This document shows, in pieces, positions 1 to 9,184 of a DNA stretch of 30,126 nt. The stretch comes from Stramenopiles sp. TOSAG23-6 (Eukaryota; Sar). Location: NCBI GenBank assembly GCA_900128565.1, contig LT635967.1, positions 1 through 30,126 on the forward strand, read 5' to 3'. Within the stretch, counting starts at the first letter, position 1. The number at the start of each line of letters is the position of its first letter. The notes beneath the pieces were generated by a model that made no database searches, was not told where the DNA came from, and saw only the letters and a program-made list of their open reading frames with translations. The position numbers and the translations under genes are program-made.

Positions 1-1569
1 TTAGAAATTTCAAAATTTAAATGTGATTCCACAGTTGAAAAAATGAAAAAAGCTCCAAAAGAAAAATTAAATTGTCTTAATTTAATTAGTGAAATTCCAA
101 GAAAAGATCCAGCAAATTGGACTAAACCGCTTGTTGGTAAAAATAAATTCAATACTAAAAAAAATAAAGAATTTCTCAGTAAACTAAAGGAGAAATTTCT
201 GACGCTTAAAACAAGCTGTAAGGGTGCGGAAAAAGAGCGCGATGATGCGGAAAAAAATCGCGTTGTTGCGAAAAAAGAGCTGGTTGCATATTTTGTCCCT
301 CATTCGTCTGAAGTTGGACTTTTAACAGTTGTTAATGATGATGGTGAAACAAAAGCAAGATCATATGAAAAATACGCTTACCTTGCATTGTACAAAAGTA
401 CAGTAGGAAAAGGTTGGCTTGCATTGTACAAAAGTACAGTAGGAAAAGGTTGGAACGAAGACGATTGGAAAGATACGGATATTTGTACATTGCCTGAAGT
501 CACGTGTATTGAAGGAAGTGTTACTAAATTGGACTTCTCTAATAAAGAACTATCTGGTACAATTTCAAAAACAATTGGTCAACTAACAAATCTCGAAGAA
601 TTGATTTTGGGTGAAAACGAACTATCTGGTCCAATTCCAACGGAAATTGGTCAACTAACGAAGCTTGAAAGATTGTACTTGTATAACAACAAACTACTTG
701 GTTCAATTCCAAAAGAAATTGGTCAACTAATGAAGCTCGAAGAATTGGAATTGGACCACAACCAATTATCTGGTCCAATTCCAACGGAAATTGGTCAACT
801 AACGAAGCTTGAAAGATTGTTCTTGTCAAACAACAAACTATCTAGTCCAATTCCGAAAGAAATTGGTCAACTAACAAATCTCGAAGAATTGGACTTGGCC
901 TCCAACAAACTATCGGGTACAATACCAAAGGAAATTGGTCGACTAACAAGTCTCGAAGGATTGTCCTTGGCGGGGAACAACAAACTATCTGGTTCAATAC
1001 CAGAGAAAGTTGATAAACTAAAACTTGAAGATTTGAACTTGAACAACACCAAAATAAAAATAAAACCTCATACCAAAAAATCGGCAGTGGACTATTTTTC
1101 AAAACGGAAAAATTCTTCGAAATGTCTTACTCATGGGGACAAGGTATTCACTACCTATAATTACATTACTAATGAGACTACAGTTATCAAAAAAGAAACA
1201 GTTATCAAAAAAGAAACAGATGACAAAAAAGAAAAAAAAACAGATGACAAGTATTGTATAGTTGAATCTCAAGTTCCGCCGGAGGGTGGGCCTACTGAAT
1301 TGACCAAAAGTTTCGCTAAGCTTACTGAATTGACCAAAACTAAAAATTATTATGTTGTCTTGTGGGTAAGACAATGTGAAAGCTGTGCCAATGTAGCTCT
1401 TACATGGTCAGCGCGTTATAATGCTTACCAGAAAATGTTCCGTACTCCTCTGTGTACGAATACAGGAAAGGAACAGGGAAAGCTTTTGGGAAAAAAATTC
1501 CTTTTAAAAAAAAAAAAAAAAAAGCAGTCGGTAAAGCAGTCGGTAAAGCCAGGGAATTGGATAAGATGA
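1..1569 (+). CDS. LRR protein, first part, with start of a histidine-phosphatase-like domain (5' partial, frameshifted)
   Basis: The frame is open from base 1, so the true start may lie left of the window; the first ATG inside is at 43. After a Lys/Glu-rich, coiled-coil-like stretch comes an LRR cap region (WNEDDWKDTDICTLPEVTC), then seven to eight 24-residue plant-type repeats of the form LxLxxNxLSGxIPxEIGQLTxLEE (about 530-1020). These usually bind proteins. From about 1340 it reads VVLWVRQCESCANVA, then PLCTNTGKEQGKLLG. This matches the opening of the histidine phosphatase superfamily (RHGxSxxN...PLTxxGxxQAxxLG), but the catalytic His of RHG is Gln here. The frame leaves the homology at an 18-A run (1506-1523); the rest of the domain continues in the next segment. 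No signal peptide is visible. I infer one gene broken by a homopolymer error or a real mutation. Confidence 0.75.
   Translation, partial: LEISKFKCDSTVEKMKKAPKEKLNCLNLISEIPRKDPANWTKPLVGKNKFNTKKNKEFLSKLKEKFLTLKTSCKGAEKERDDAEKNRVVAKKELVAYFVPHSSEVGLLTVVNDDGETKARSYEKYAYLALYKSTVGKGWLALYKSTVGKGWNEDDWKDTDICTLPEVTCIEGSVTKLDFSNKELSGTISKTIGQLTNLEELILGENELSGPIPTEIGQLTKLERLYLYNNKLLGSIPKEIGQLMKLEELELDHNQLSGPIPTEIGQLTKLERLFLSNNKLSSPIPKEIGQLTNLEELDLASNKLSGTIPKEIGRLTSLEGLSLAGNNKLSGSIPEKVDKLKLEDLNLNNTKIKIKPHTKKSAVDYFSKRKNSSKCLTHGDKVFTTYNYITNETTVIKKETVIKKETDDKKEKKTDDKYCIVESQVPPEGGPTELTKSFAKLTELTKTKNYYVVLWVRQCESCANVALTWSARYNAYQKMFRTPLCTNTGKEQGKLLGKKFLLKKKKKKQSVKQSVKPGNWIR
382..453 (+). repeat. 36-bp exact tandem duplication
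   Basis: Two identical copies, 382-417 and 418-453, encode LALYKSTVGKGW twice in frame, just before the LRR cap. Length divisible by three, so the frame survives. Confidence 0.95.
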
Positions 1570-2210
1570 AAATTTTCTCAAGTTACTTGCCTAGAACCTT
1601 CCATACAGCACAAGAGATTATAGCTGGTTACAATGAGAGTGTCAGTGGTAATGAGAGTGCCAGTGATAATGAGAAAGGTAAGAGTGCCGGTATTGAGAGA
1701 CATAAGGTTGACAGTAAAGAAAAGATAAAACGGATTTGCTATGTTAGCGAAGAAGTAAAGTGGTACGATAAATATGGGGGCAGACTTGGTGGCATTCACG
1801 CAAGCCAGAGTACAATCCCCCCAATGGCGAGTGATTGTTATGCGAAATATTTAAATTTAAATTTAAAAGATCAAAAAACAATAGGGGTCGTTCATCAGCA
1901 AAATCCGGATATAGATGCATCAAATAACGATTACTTAGAAAAACCTCCTCAGTGTGATGATTTTGAAGATAGAGCAATCGCTGGTCAGAAGAACTCAGAA
2001 ATAGCTAAAGATTATATGAGATTCTATGAAAAGTACATTAATCATCCGGAGGATAACTCGAACTTAAGTAATTTAAGTGATAAAGATTTAAACGTGATTG
2101 TTTCGCATGGTGGTTACATCCGAATGAACGTCCTTCATAAACGTGATTGTTTCGCATGGTGGTTACATCCGAATGAACGTCCTTCAGTCAGACGAAAAAC
2201 ACCCAAATAA
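1452..2210 (+). CDS. Middle segment of the same gene: rest of the histidine-phosphatase-like domain
   Basis: After the poly-A run this frame carries KIFSSYLPRTFHTAQEI, the second conserved block of histidine phosphatases (SxLxRTxxTA). About 150 residues later comes DLNVIVSHGGYIRMNVL, the block with the second conserved His (xVSHGGxIR). The piece before 1506 in this frame is not the real protein: the homologous residues there lie in the preceding frame. Adding one base to the A run would join the two. The 3' end is broken by a 49-bp tandem duplication (copies starting at 2090 and 2139) that repeats VIVSHGGYIRMNVL and shifts the frame. The domain is more divergent than known members and lacks the RHG His, so catalytic activity is doubtful. 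Confidence 0.65.
   Translation: MYEYRKGTGKAFGKKIPFKKKKKKAVGKAVGKARELDKMKIFSSYLPRTFHTAQEIIAGYNESVSGNESASDNEKGKSAGIERHKVDSKEKIKRICYVSEEVKWYDKYGGRLGGIHASQSTIPPMASDCYAKYLNLNLKDQKTIGVVHQQNPDIDASNNDYLEKPPQCDDFEDRAIAGQKNSEIAKDYMRFYEKYINHPEDNSNLSNLSDKDLNVIVSHGGYIRMNVLHKRDCFAWWLHPNERPSVRRKTPK
2090..2186 (+). repeat. 49-bp tandem duplication that shifts the reading frame
   Basis: The second copy begins at 2139, a period of 49. The copies are identical over 48 bases from AAACGTGATTG to CCTTCA. Because 49 is not a multiple of three, the histidine-phosphatase-like frame is broken; removing one copy restores it. Confidence 0.95.
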
Positions 2211-3510
2211 TACAGAAGCATATTTAGTGTTGTATCACAAAACGAAAGCAGAGGCATATATTTTAGGTAAGGAAAGCAATTCTAACAGGTTAGCTGAAAA
2301 GATCCAAAAAAAAAACAAAAAGATGATTGATCGGGGCTGTAATGTTAGCCTTAAAACAGTTTCTAGAGAGGTAGGTGAGGAATGCAGTAAGGCCGCTATT
2401 AAAAGGCTGCAATGCAAATATTACAAGACCTGTACAGAGTGCCAAACGGATCCTAAGTGTATGTATTGTCCATTAGAGTTTGTAAGCAAGCGAATGTTTA
2501 AAGATTCTTCTCATCTGCCTCGACATTGTCACAATCGAAAAAAAGCAAAGCAATGCTTCGAATTATTCTCTGAAAATGAGGGAAAAGAGATTAAAGAAAA
2601 TTCAAAGAAAGGAAACGAAGACGACGCCATAAACTATTGCAGTTTTGTACTCACAAAAAAAATAGCGTATGATATACAACTGGAAAAATATTTTGAATAT
2701 TTTAAGAAAAATAAAGAAACGTCGCTGGAGTCGGCTATCTACTATTTTGAACAAAAATCGGAGGATGAGTTGATAAAAAAAGGCCGAACAGTCGAAGGTT
2801 ATAAGAAACAATATAGAAAAAGTTATGAACGAGCGAAGAAATTGTGGGAAAAAAAAAAAAAATTAGAAAAAGCTTTAGAAAAAGCTTTACTTGTATTAAA
2901 AGTTAAAAACGATTCGAACGAAGATACGGGTATTTGTGGTTGGCATGGAGTTTGGTGTAATAAAGAAGGAAGTGTTACTAAAGTGGACTTGTCTGGAAAT
3001 AGCTTATCTGGTAAAATTCCAAAGGAAATTGGTCAACTATCAAATCTCGAACAATTGGACTTGGCAGAAAACGAACTATCTGGTTCAATACCAACGGAAA
3101 TTGGTGGACTAAAAAAGCTCATAAAATTGAACTTGTCAAAGAACAAACTATCTGGTACAATACCAAATGAAATTGGTCAACTAACAAACCTCGAAGAATT
3201 GGAATTGGACAACAACCAATTATCTGGTACAATTCCAGAGGGAATTGGTCAACTGAAAAAGCTCAAACAATTGTGGTTGAACTACAACAATTTATCTGGT
3301 CCAATTCTAACATTTCTAAAACAAATGGTTGAACTAGTAAAAACACTAAAAGATAGGTGGAGCTTGAGAAATAATGAAAAACTCGAACTAACTCCAGAAG
3401 AAATTAAATGGTTTGAAAAACTACGAAAACTATCTGGAGATGAAGAAGAAGATGACGAAGATGAAGATGAAGATGAAGATGAAGATGATGAAGGAGATGA
3501 AGAAAGATAA
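2143..3510 (+). CDS. Last segment of the same gene: PSI-like Cys-rich module, second LRR block, acidic tail
   Basis: This frame continues the phosphatase domain after the duplicated 49 bp (SHGGYIRMNVLQSDEKH then EAYLVLYHKTK). Next is a Cys-rich stretch, CKYYKTCTECQTDPKCMYCP followed by two more Cys, resembling a PSI (plexin-semaphorin-integrin) module. A Lys/Glu-rich helical linker follows. Then an LRR cap (DTGICGWHGVWC) and five plant-type LRRs (about 2980-3310) appear, nearly the same at DNA level as the first LRR block. The protein ends in a run of Asp/Glu encoded by gat/gaa repeats. Deleting one 49-bp copy puts this segment in frame with the previous one. The order LRR - histidine phosphatase - PSI-like - LRR in one polypeptide is unusual. 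No transmembrane segment is evident. Confidence 0.65.
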   Translation: MIVSHGGYIRMNVLQSDEKHPNNTEAYLVLYHKTKAEAYILGKESNSNRLAEKIQKKNKKMIDRGCNVSLKTVSREVGEECSKAAIKRLQCKYYKTCTECQTDPKCMYCPLEFVSKRMFKDSSHLPRHCHNRKKAKQCFELFSENEGKEIKENSKKGNEDDAINYCSFVLTKKIAYDIQLEKYFEYFKKNKETSLESAIYYFEQKSEDELIKKGRTVEGYKKQYRKSYERAKKLWEKKKKLEKALEKALLVLKVKNDSNEDTGICGWHGVWCNKEGSVTKVDLSGNSLSGKIPKEIGQLSNLEQLDLAENELSGSIPTEIGGLKKLIKLNLSKNKLSGTIPNEIGQLTNLEELELDNNQLSGTIPEGIGQLKKLKQLWLNYNNLSGPILTFLKQMVELVKTLKDRWSLRNNEKLELTPEEIKWFEKLRKLSGDEEEDDEDEDEDEDEDDEGDEER

Positions 3511-3770
3511 CGCTAAAAAGTTATGGAAAACTTGGCGGAGATGGCGGCGGAAGTCGCCAAGATGAAAAAGCTTGGAACATAAAAAAATGGGACCTAGAAA
3601 CAGATATTTCTACATGGTATAAAGTCAACCGTAATGAAGAAGGAAATGTTACTACATTGGACTTGTCTAAGAACCAATTATCTGGTAAAATTCCAAAAGA
3701 GATAGGGAATTTAATAAATCTTAAAAGTTTGGACTTGGAAGGCAACAACCTATATGATACAATTCCGTAA
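3501..3770 (+). pseudogene. LRR fragment, third degenerate copy
   Basis: In the frame one base back from the preceding ORF, an open stretch encodes a Gly-rich piece, then WDLETDISTWYKVNRNEEG (an LRR cap like the two before it), then KIPKEIGNLINLKSLDLEG and a stop after YDTIP. It has no ATG of its own near the start and only about two repeats. It is best read as a truncated remnant or a frameshifted tail of the upstream LRR gene. Confidence 0.6.
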
Positions 3771-3986
3771 TTATTGTGTCTTTCTTTCTCAATCATTTTG
3801 AAGAAGAACTTGACAACTCGTGTGTGACATGTTCCTATCGGATCTTTTCGAAGTTTTCTGGCAAATTTGTAAATTTTAAATTAATAAAAAATTTACAAAA
3901 ACCAAAAATCATTTTTTATATAGTAAACGAAATTCCATATCGATTGATTTACGAATGTGCTATATTCATTCTATGTTGATCTTTCT

Positions 3987-5445
3987 TCATTTTATTTTTG
4001 CTGTTGAAATTTGGGAAACATTTTCAATCTTAGTGTTTAGCCACAATAGTCTCAGAGAGCATGCCGTTTCAATGACACCAAGTAAGTTAAGAACAAGTGG
4101 GAGTTGTTCATATGATAAAGATAAATTGTGACCCCCTCCACCGGGTAGTACAAGCGTTCCTTGATCAATTGCTTGTCTTGAGTCTTCAGCAACAACACAC
4201 CCACCAGAGATTTCTTCTTGAATATCATCTTGAACTGTATTACTTTCTACGTCTTGAACTGTATTACTTTCTACGTCAAGGTGATTATTACTTATTTTTG
4301 AGGCATTATTATTGCAAATAACACTATCATCTTCCATACATTCGGTTGAAATGTCTTTAATATCTGATAAATTAAATTGAGTAAATTGAGTATCAGCGCT
4401 TGGAAATGAACTAGCAAAGGGAACATCAATTGTTCCAACAGCATCAAACACTGTATCAAGCTCACGTGGGAGATGCACTTCTGAAGTTTCCTCGACAATC
4501 ATTTGGGGTTTTGAAGTAGTTGTTTGTACTCGAATGTCAGGATTAGGGTTGGTGGTAGCATTTACTTCTTCAAAAAATCTCGTACTACTACCTTCAATAT
4601 TGTTATTTTTATCAACCTCTGAAATGGTTTGATTATATTCTTGATTAGGGTTAGGGTTAGATATGGTTTGATTATATTCTTGATTATATTCTTGATTATA
4701 TTCCACACCACACTTTAGTGGTTTGGTATTCATGTTGGCATTTGCTTGCATTCTATCTGCTAAGTCATTTATACATGTATTGTGAAAAATATTTCAAAAA
4801 AAATTAAATTAGGTACGAAATTTTCTATAAAAAAATAAATACATCTGCAATTCATCACGAAAACGAACACGTATGAAGACTACTTAAATGGCATACATTA
4901 TCACCCAACCAACATAATAGATTTCGTGCAGACTCTTCACATAGATTTTGCTTTTCATCTATCTTTTTATATATAGCATTACCTGCAACATCAGATGTAT
5001 GAGCAGAACCGTTGAAATTATAATAAGTATCATTATTTTCGTACGTACCCCAATCTGAATAATTCCACAGAAGCTGATCTACTAGAGCGTTCGTTGGGCA
5101 TAAACCATCATAATCTTTGGTAGTCGACTCAAATCTAACTTTTTTTTTCTTTTTTGATTTTTTGTGGAGTAATATCGATTTGACAATTTTGTTGTGGTAT
5201 TCACCGGTGTGCGTTTTATTCGCTGTTTTACGTTTCTTCTTTTGGGGTTGATCTTGAACGTTTTCGTCATTTTCATCAGTATTTTCAACGACTCGACATC
5301 TTTTGCGTGCTCGCACAGAGGAATCTGTTGTAGATTCATTTGATACATTTATCGAGGTATCAATAAATGAAGTATTTTCCACACTCTTTGAAGCCTTTGG
5401 ATTCAGTTCACCTGGTGAAGTGTCAGTAAACGATAAAGCACCCAT
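3987..5445 (-). CDS. Unknown protein with basic nuclear-type tracts; one introner
   Basis: I do not recognise this family. Two exons, 5445-4869 and 4774-3987, give 454 residues when the introner at 4775-4868 is removed; the join is phase 1 and stays open. The N-terminal part has RARKRCR, PQKKKRK and KKSKKKKKVRF, bipartite-like nuclear localisation tracts, between acidic Ser/Thr-rich segments. The middle (LCPTNALVDQLLWNYSDWG to LCWLGDNVCHLSSLH) looks folded and spans the intron. The C-terminal exon starts with low-complexity YNQE repeats and ends with a hydrophobic stretch, LPLVLNLLGVIETACSLRLLWL. A nuclear role is inferred only from base composition. The ATG at 5445 is the first in frame. No neighbour shares its direction nearby. 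Confidence 0.6.
4775..4868 (-). mobile_element. Introner-like intron (94 nt)
   Basis: On the minus strand it starts GTTCGTTTTC and ends CACAATACAT. It has GAAAATTTCGTACCTAAT in the middle; the left arm of the palindrome is worn. Excision joins CAT ACG T to GT ATA AAT and gives one open frame of 455 codons over the gene. Confidence 0.75.
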
Positions 5446-5905
5446 TTCACAGACAATACCTGCACTATATTTAGTAGTAAAGAAGCACTGAGAATATTAT
5501 ATACTACTGTGCGCTATCCGCTAAAGGGTACTCAGTTCTCACAATAACACATAAATTGAACTATAACATTGTCCAGAGCATGTATCAATGTTTGGTAAGG
5601 CGCACAAAAAAAGTCAGCTATAACTATTATATAGCAGAGGGAAGCTTACGATTAAATTTGTGTTAATGAAGACGCGACTATCAATTTAATTGACGCGTGT
5701 CTGAAATATAAAAATACAAGCTGTTATTTTTTAACTCGATTTCGTGTTTTTGTTGTAAGAGCTCGTGTTAGGAGTCAGCGAATAAAATTTTCATTTTCAT
5801 GAATGCGCTCTCGCTAACCTCGAGAAAGAAAAGTTTCTTTGTTGAAACACTCACACGCCAAGGGTAAATTACAACGCATCCAATGGTTAGTTGAATGAAT
5901 TGTTT

Positions 5906-5949
5906 AATATCACGGATGATTTAGCTATTTGCTAGTCATCCGTGATATT
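5906..5949. repeat. Perfect 14-bp inverted repeat (hairpin)
   Basis: AATATCACGGATGA (5906-5919) is followed by its exact reverse complement TCATCCGTGATATT (5936-5949). Inside the 16-base spacer, TAGC and GCTA can pair as well, leaving a TATTT loop, so a stem of 14 plus 4 pairs with a small internal bulge is possible. There is no adjacent T run in a position suggesting a terminator. Confidence 0.9.
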
Positions 5950-8304
5950 GGCATTGTTCTTATTATTGTTCTTGGTTTGTGTTTATTTTTCTGGACTTAT
6001 TGCGGAAGCTAATTTGGTGAATTTCGTCTTTTCATGCGTAAGAAACCAAGAAACTTTCTACATTTGTATATGGCTCTTCGAAGGGCGCGACGGATTACTT
6101 CGGTCCTATCTCGCTTCAAAACGATGCCTATATTATGGCGATTGCTTACTATAACCAATTGTTTCCTCATATTGTTTGTAACTTGACACGATCTGTTGTG
6201 CGTGCCCCTGAAAAGGTTTCCGCGCATAATTGTGTCTCGTGGCCCGAGTTTCTAACTAGTGACACATTGTTTTTCTAACAAATTAGAATTTCCCCCTATA
6301 TCAACTGAGTTTTGTTTCCAATGCTTTTGACATACTTTTGATTGTATTTGAAGTATTGCAAGCCACACTCTGTTCCGCGATCTGAAATGTTGCGGCTCAA
6401 TTTTTTTTGCTTGCTATAGAGAGGTTTCCTAGACCATATTGTCTATCGTGAAACTTTTCATCAATGCTGATGAGGAGAGGATTTATCTTATGAACCCTTG
6501 TCTGTAATGATGAAGTACAATAACGTTTTACTTCAATAATCATTTTTGTTTTCCCGTTTTTTTTGTTTTGTTGTGTGAGTGTGCAGTGATGTGAAAAAAT
6601 ATTTAATCTTTGAGAACTGAACCTAGAACAATCCTGCGAGCTTCGCTGTTGTTTGATTATGGCATTGAGGTCAACCTACAATCACTGAGCACTTCTTAAT
6701 GTTTTTTTCCTAAATGAAGACACAACCTCTGACAACTTGACGCGCTCTAGAAGTCAGCTTTGACTTTTAAACTGCACTGGCGACAATGTACTGAATTAAT
6801 ATATCAACTCTGATGGGAAAATCAATTTTAAAATCAATTACAACGACGTCTAACGAAATTCTTTCCATATTTTTCATTTTTTCTTTCTCTACTGCTATGA
6901 GGACTTGAGGATAATATCCTCTGTGTCTCGTTCGCCTGAATATTCGCTTGAGTACTCGAGGTCGAGAACTCGCGACATTCTTTGATGTCAATATAGACTA
7001 ACGGAATTTTATTTTCTGAGCAGTTTTATATATTTATCTGTGTTTTCTGTATTATTCATTGTAATATTTTTATTTTTTTCCGATGATTCAAAATTCTTGT
7101 CCTTATGGTGAAATATCCGATGATGGTTCAAAACGTTTTAATTAAACAATGAGGAGTTTTTAAATTTTCTTTTCATAGACAAAATTTCATACCTAACAAA
7201 AAGTGTACATTTTTTGATTCATTTTTTTGTATTGGTTAACACTTTACTATTTTTTTTGATAAGTGTAAGGCACTATAATTTTCTTTTATTATAACAACAT
7301 CGAGATCTGGTATGCATGCTTTGGGATGTAGTAACCCTCAGCAGCTACCACTGCAATGATTTGCGCTGAGTTTTCTTTTCTAAGTTAACATTTCATGACG
7401 TCAATGCAAAGCTAAAGATCTTAAAGTAACGAAGTTGTTGAGCTGCTATGTATTCTACATGTATAGTTCTATATGTACAAATATGTGTAGTATTGTAACG
7501 TGCTCCTTCTTTTCGGTCTCTATATTCCTAGTCTTGATATTAGCAACTATGTTGCCATTGATGTTGAGAAAAACCATAGATGAAACAATTTTTTTTTTGT
7601 ATTTTTTTGTATTGTTTTTGTATACTTTTGTGTTTCCTTATTATTTTATTTTATGAAAACCCTGCGTTTGAACTGTTGGTTAGCTTTGCACTGATCCAAT
7701 GCGTATAGAGCAGGGTAAGAAACGTTGTAATAAAATGGTGGTATCTGCATCAATTGTTTGGTTTCTAACCGGGACCATATTAGTTGATGTACATATGGAT
7801 GCTTACTGGGAAAGTTGCAGTATATTACATTGTATTATCTACTCATATATATCCATATTTTTGTATTTCTCACCAATAATGTTCTTATGATGATAAAAAC
7901 CGCGCGTGATGACTCACCGTCATTTTATTATGAGCGTAGCATTGTTACACACTCTGAAGGAATATTTTTATTTTTATAACCATTTTTATATATGTTATTT
8001 GTATGGCACTGAAGATTCTCCTCCTTGGCTGTGTCTGATGGGCCTAGATACCCCAAACGAAGACTCCTTTTCAAGCCCGAACTGAGCCATTGTTTGTTTT
8101 AGTTTTGATATTTTTACAATTTTATGTTTTCGCCGTTTTGCCACTGCTCATGCTTATTTAATGCATTAATTGCGGTCTTCCAAATTCGGCGTATATTAGT
8201 CTTCCCACTTCGGGTGCAGACTGTGTTATCTGGGCAACTACTACTGTGCACCAACTAGTATTAGGAATCAGGCGACCAACATCATACTATTATTTCTATC
8301 TTTT

Positions 8305-8404
8305 GTTTATTCTTTAAAAAAAATTATAAAAATGCTTATATAATATTATTATTGGTGGTTTATTCTTTAAAAAAAATTATAAAAATGCTTATATAATATT
8401 ATTG
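8305..8404. repeat. Tandem duplication, period 53 bp
   Basis: The string from GTTTATTCTTTAAAAAAAAT through ATATAATATTATT occurs at 8305 and again at 8358, essentially identical, separated by six bases. Confidence 0.9.
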
Positions 8405-8612
8405 ATGTCCATTATTCTTTTAAAGAAAAAAATGTAAAATTATGTTTCATTTTTTAACAACCGAAATTCCAGTCGAGTTAGAATTTCCATATCGGTTTTG
8501 AAAAATATACAATCCATATGGACTCATCTCTTTACTCTCTATGTACTACTTATACGTAATAATGCACTTTGAACTGATAAATTATAAATTGATAAATTGG
8601 CGCTTCGTAACT

Positions 8613-8631
8613 GTTTTTTTTTTCGCGAGCC
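8613..8631 (+). promoter_or_regulatory. T-tract plus CGCGAGCC motif
   Basis: A G followed by ten T and CGCGAGCC. A near copy, with nine T, lies at 26738-26756 upstream of OLA1. Here it sits about 240 bases before the ATG of the small membrane protein. A shared core-promoter role is inferred. Confidence 0.4.
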
Positions 8632-8868
8632 GCTGACTTCTTCTTTATTCATATATAGGTTAACGTAGGCTCCTTGTTCCATGCTATCGAAACACATACT
8701 GTAGTAGTATAACTAACTATAGCTACTACTGTACAACGACTATTCCTACGGTTACCGTGGTACTACGGTTTATGGAATACATTTCATCCTTTCTATTCTT
8801 GACTATCGCTCAACTCTTTTCTTGATTAGTGTAAACTAGTATTCAAGTAATATATTTAGTTGTTTGAA

Positions 8869-9069
8869 ATGCTATTGCCAATTTTAAAAAAAGTAGTACC
8901 AGCCTGTTTCTTTGCTGGTGCAGGAATTGAATTGTTTCTATACAAAGGAGGTTTTTACGAACACTATACAATGAAACAAGCTCTATTGAATTTAGAAGCA
9001 AAAGAAAAAGAAGCCACTTACTGGGCAAATCGCGAAAAACAAAACGACGGTGCAGCTGAAGAAGAGTAA
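8869..9069 (+). CDS. Small single-pass membrane protein, possibly SMIM4/UQCC5-like
   Basis: This 66-residue protein starts at ATG 8869 (MLLPILKKVV). It has one hydrophobic segment at about residues 9-26 (VVPACFFAGAGIELFLY), then KGGFYEHYTMKQALLNLEAKEKEA, a charged helix and an acidic end. The order short basic N-terminus, TM ending in an E-x-F pair, a GFYE-type motif, then a charged helix recalls the small mitochondrial SMIM4/UQCC5 proteins (complex III assembly) and similar short proteins of plants and algae. That match is from memory and weak. It is single-exon and ends 115 bases before the convergent large membrane-protein gene. That it is a real gene is supported by codon-like composition and a coherent membrane topology. 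Confidence 0.55.
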   Translation: MLLPILKKVVPACFFAGAGIELFLYKGGFYEHYTMKQALLNLEAKEKEATYWANREKQNDGAAEEE

Positions 9070-9184
9070 AGAATACTGACAGTGTGAAATGTCTATGCTG
9101 AAATAGAGAGACTATACGCTAGTTAAATGAAACAAAGATACATAATTATGATGAAATTACAGTGAATTAAATTTTGAATTTCAT

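Larger units (their letters stand above)
5446..8868. other. 3.4-kb stretch without a convincing gene
   Basis: All open frames here are under about 75 codons and look like chance ones; most lack an ATG or any recognisable motif. I found no tRNA, 5S rRNA or spliceosomal snRNA signatures by eye. Contents: a strong hairpin (5906-5949), a 15-base palindrome at 6906-6920 (GAGGATAATATCCTC), a decayed introner-like word near 7171-7201, a 53-bp-period tandem repeat (8305-8404), an imperfect inverted repeat near 8697-8735, and a T-tract/CGCGAGCC promoter-like word at 8613. It could hold a non-coding transcript, a decayed transposon or simply spacer. Confidence 0.6.

Noticed and set aside
539-1102. Minus-strand open frames across the LRR region
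   Set aside because: They are antisense shadows of the 72-bp LRR repeat; the plus strand carries the recognisable domain.
4636-4660. Telomere-like TTAGGG repeats
   Set aside because: Only about two units, in frame within the coding repeats (NPNPNQEYNQ) of the minus-strand gene.
5942-6154. 70-codon frame with a hydrophobic start, signal-peptide-like
   Set aside because: It has no ATG at its start, overlaps the hairpin arm, and shows no motif or codon bias; an opposing basic frame (6009-6227) is equally long.
7881-7960. Possible box C/D snoRNA (ATGATGA, GTGATGA and a later CTGA)
   Set aside because: No terminal stem next to the boxes and no clear guide region; boxes this short occur by chance.
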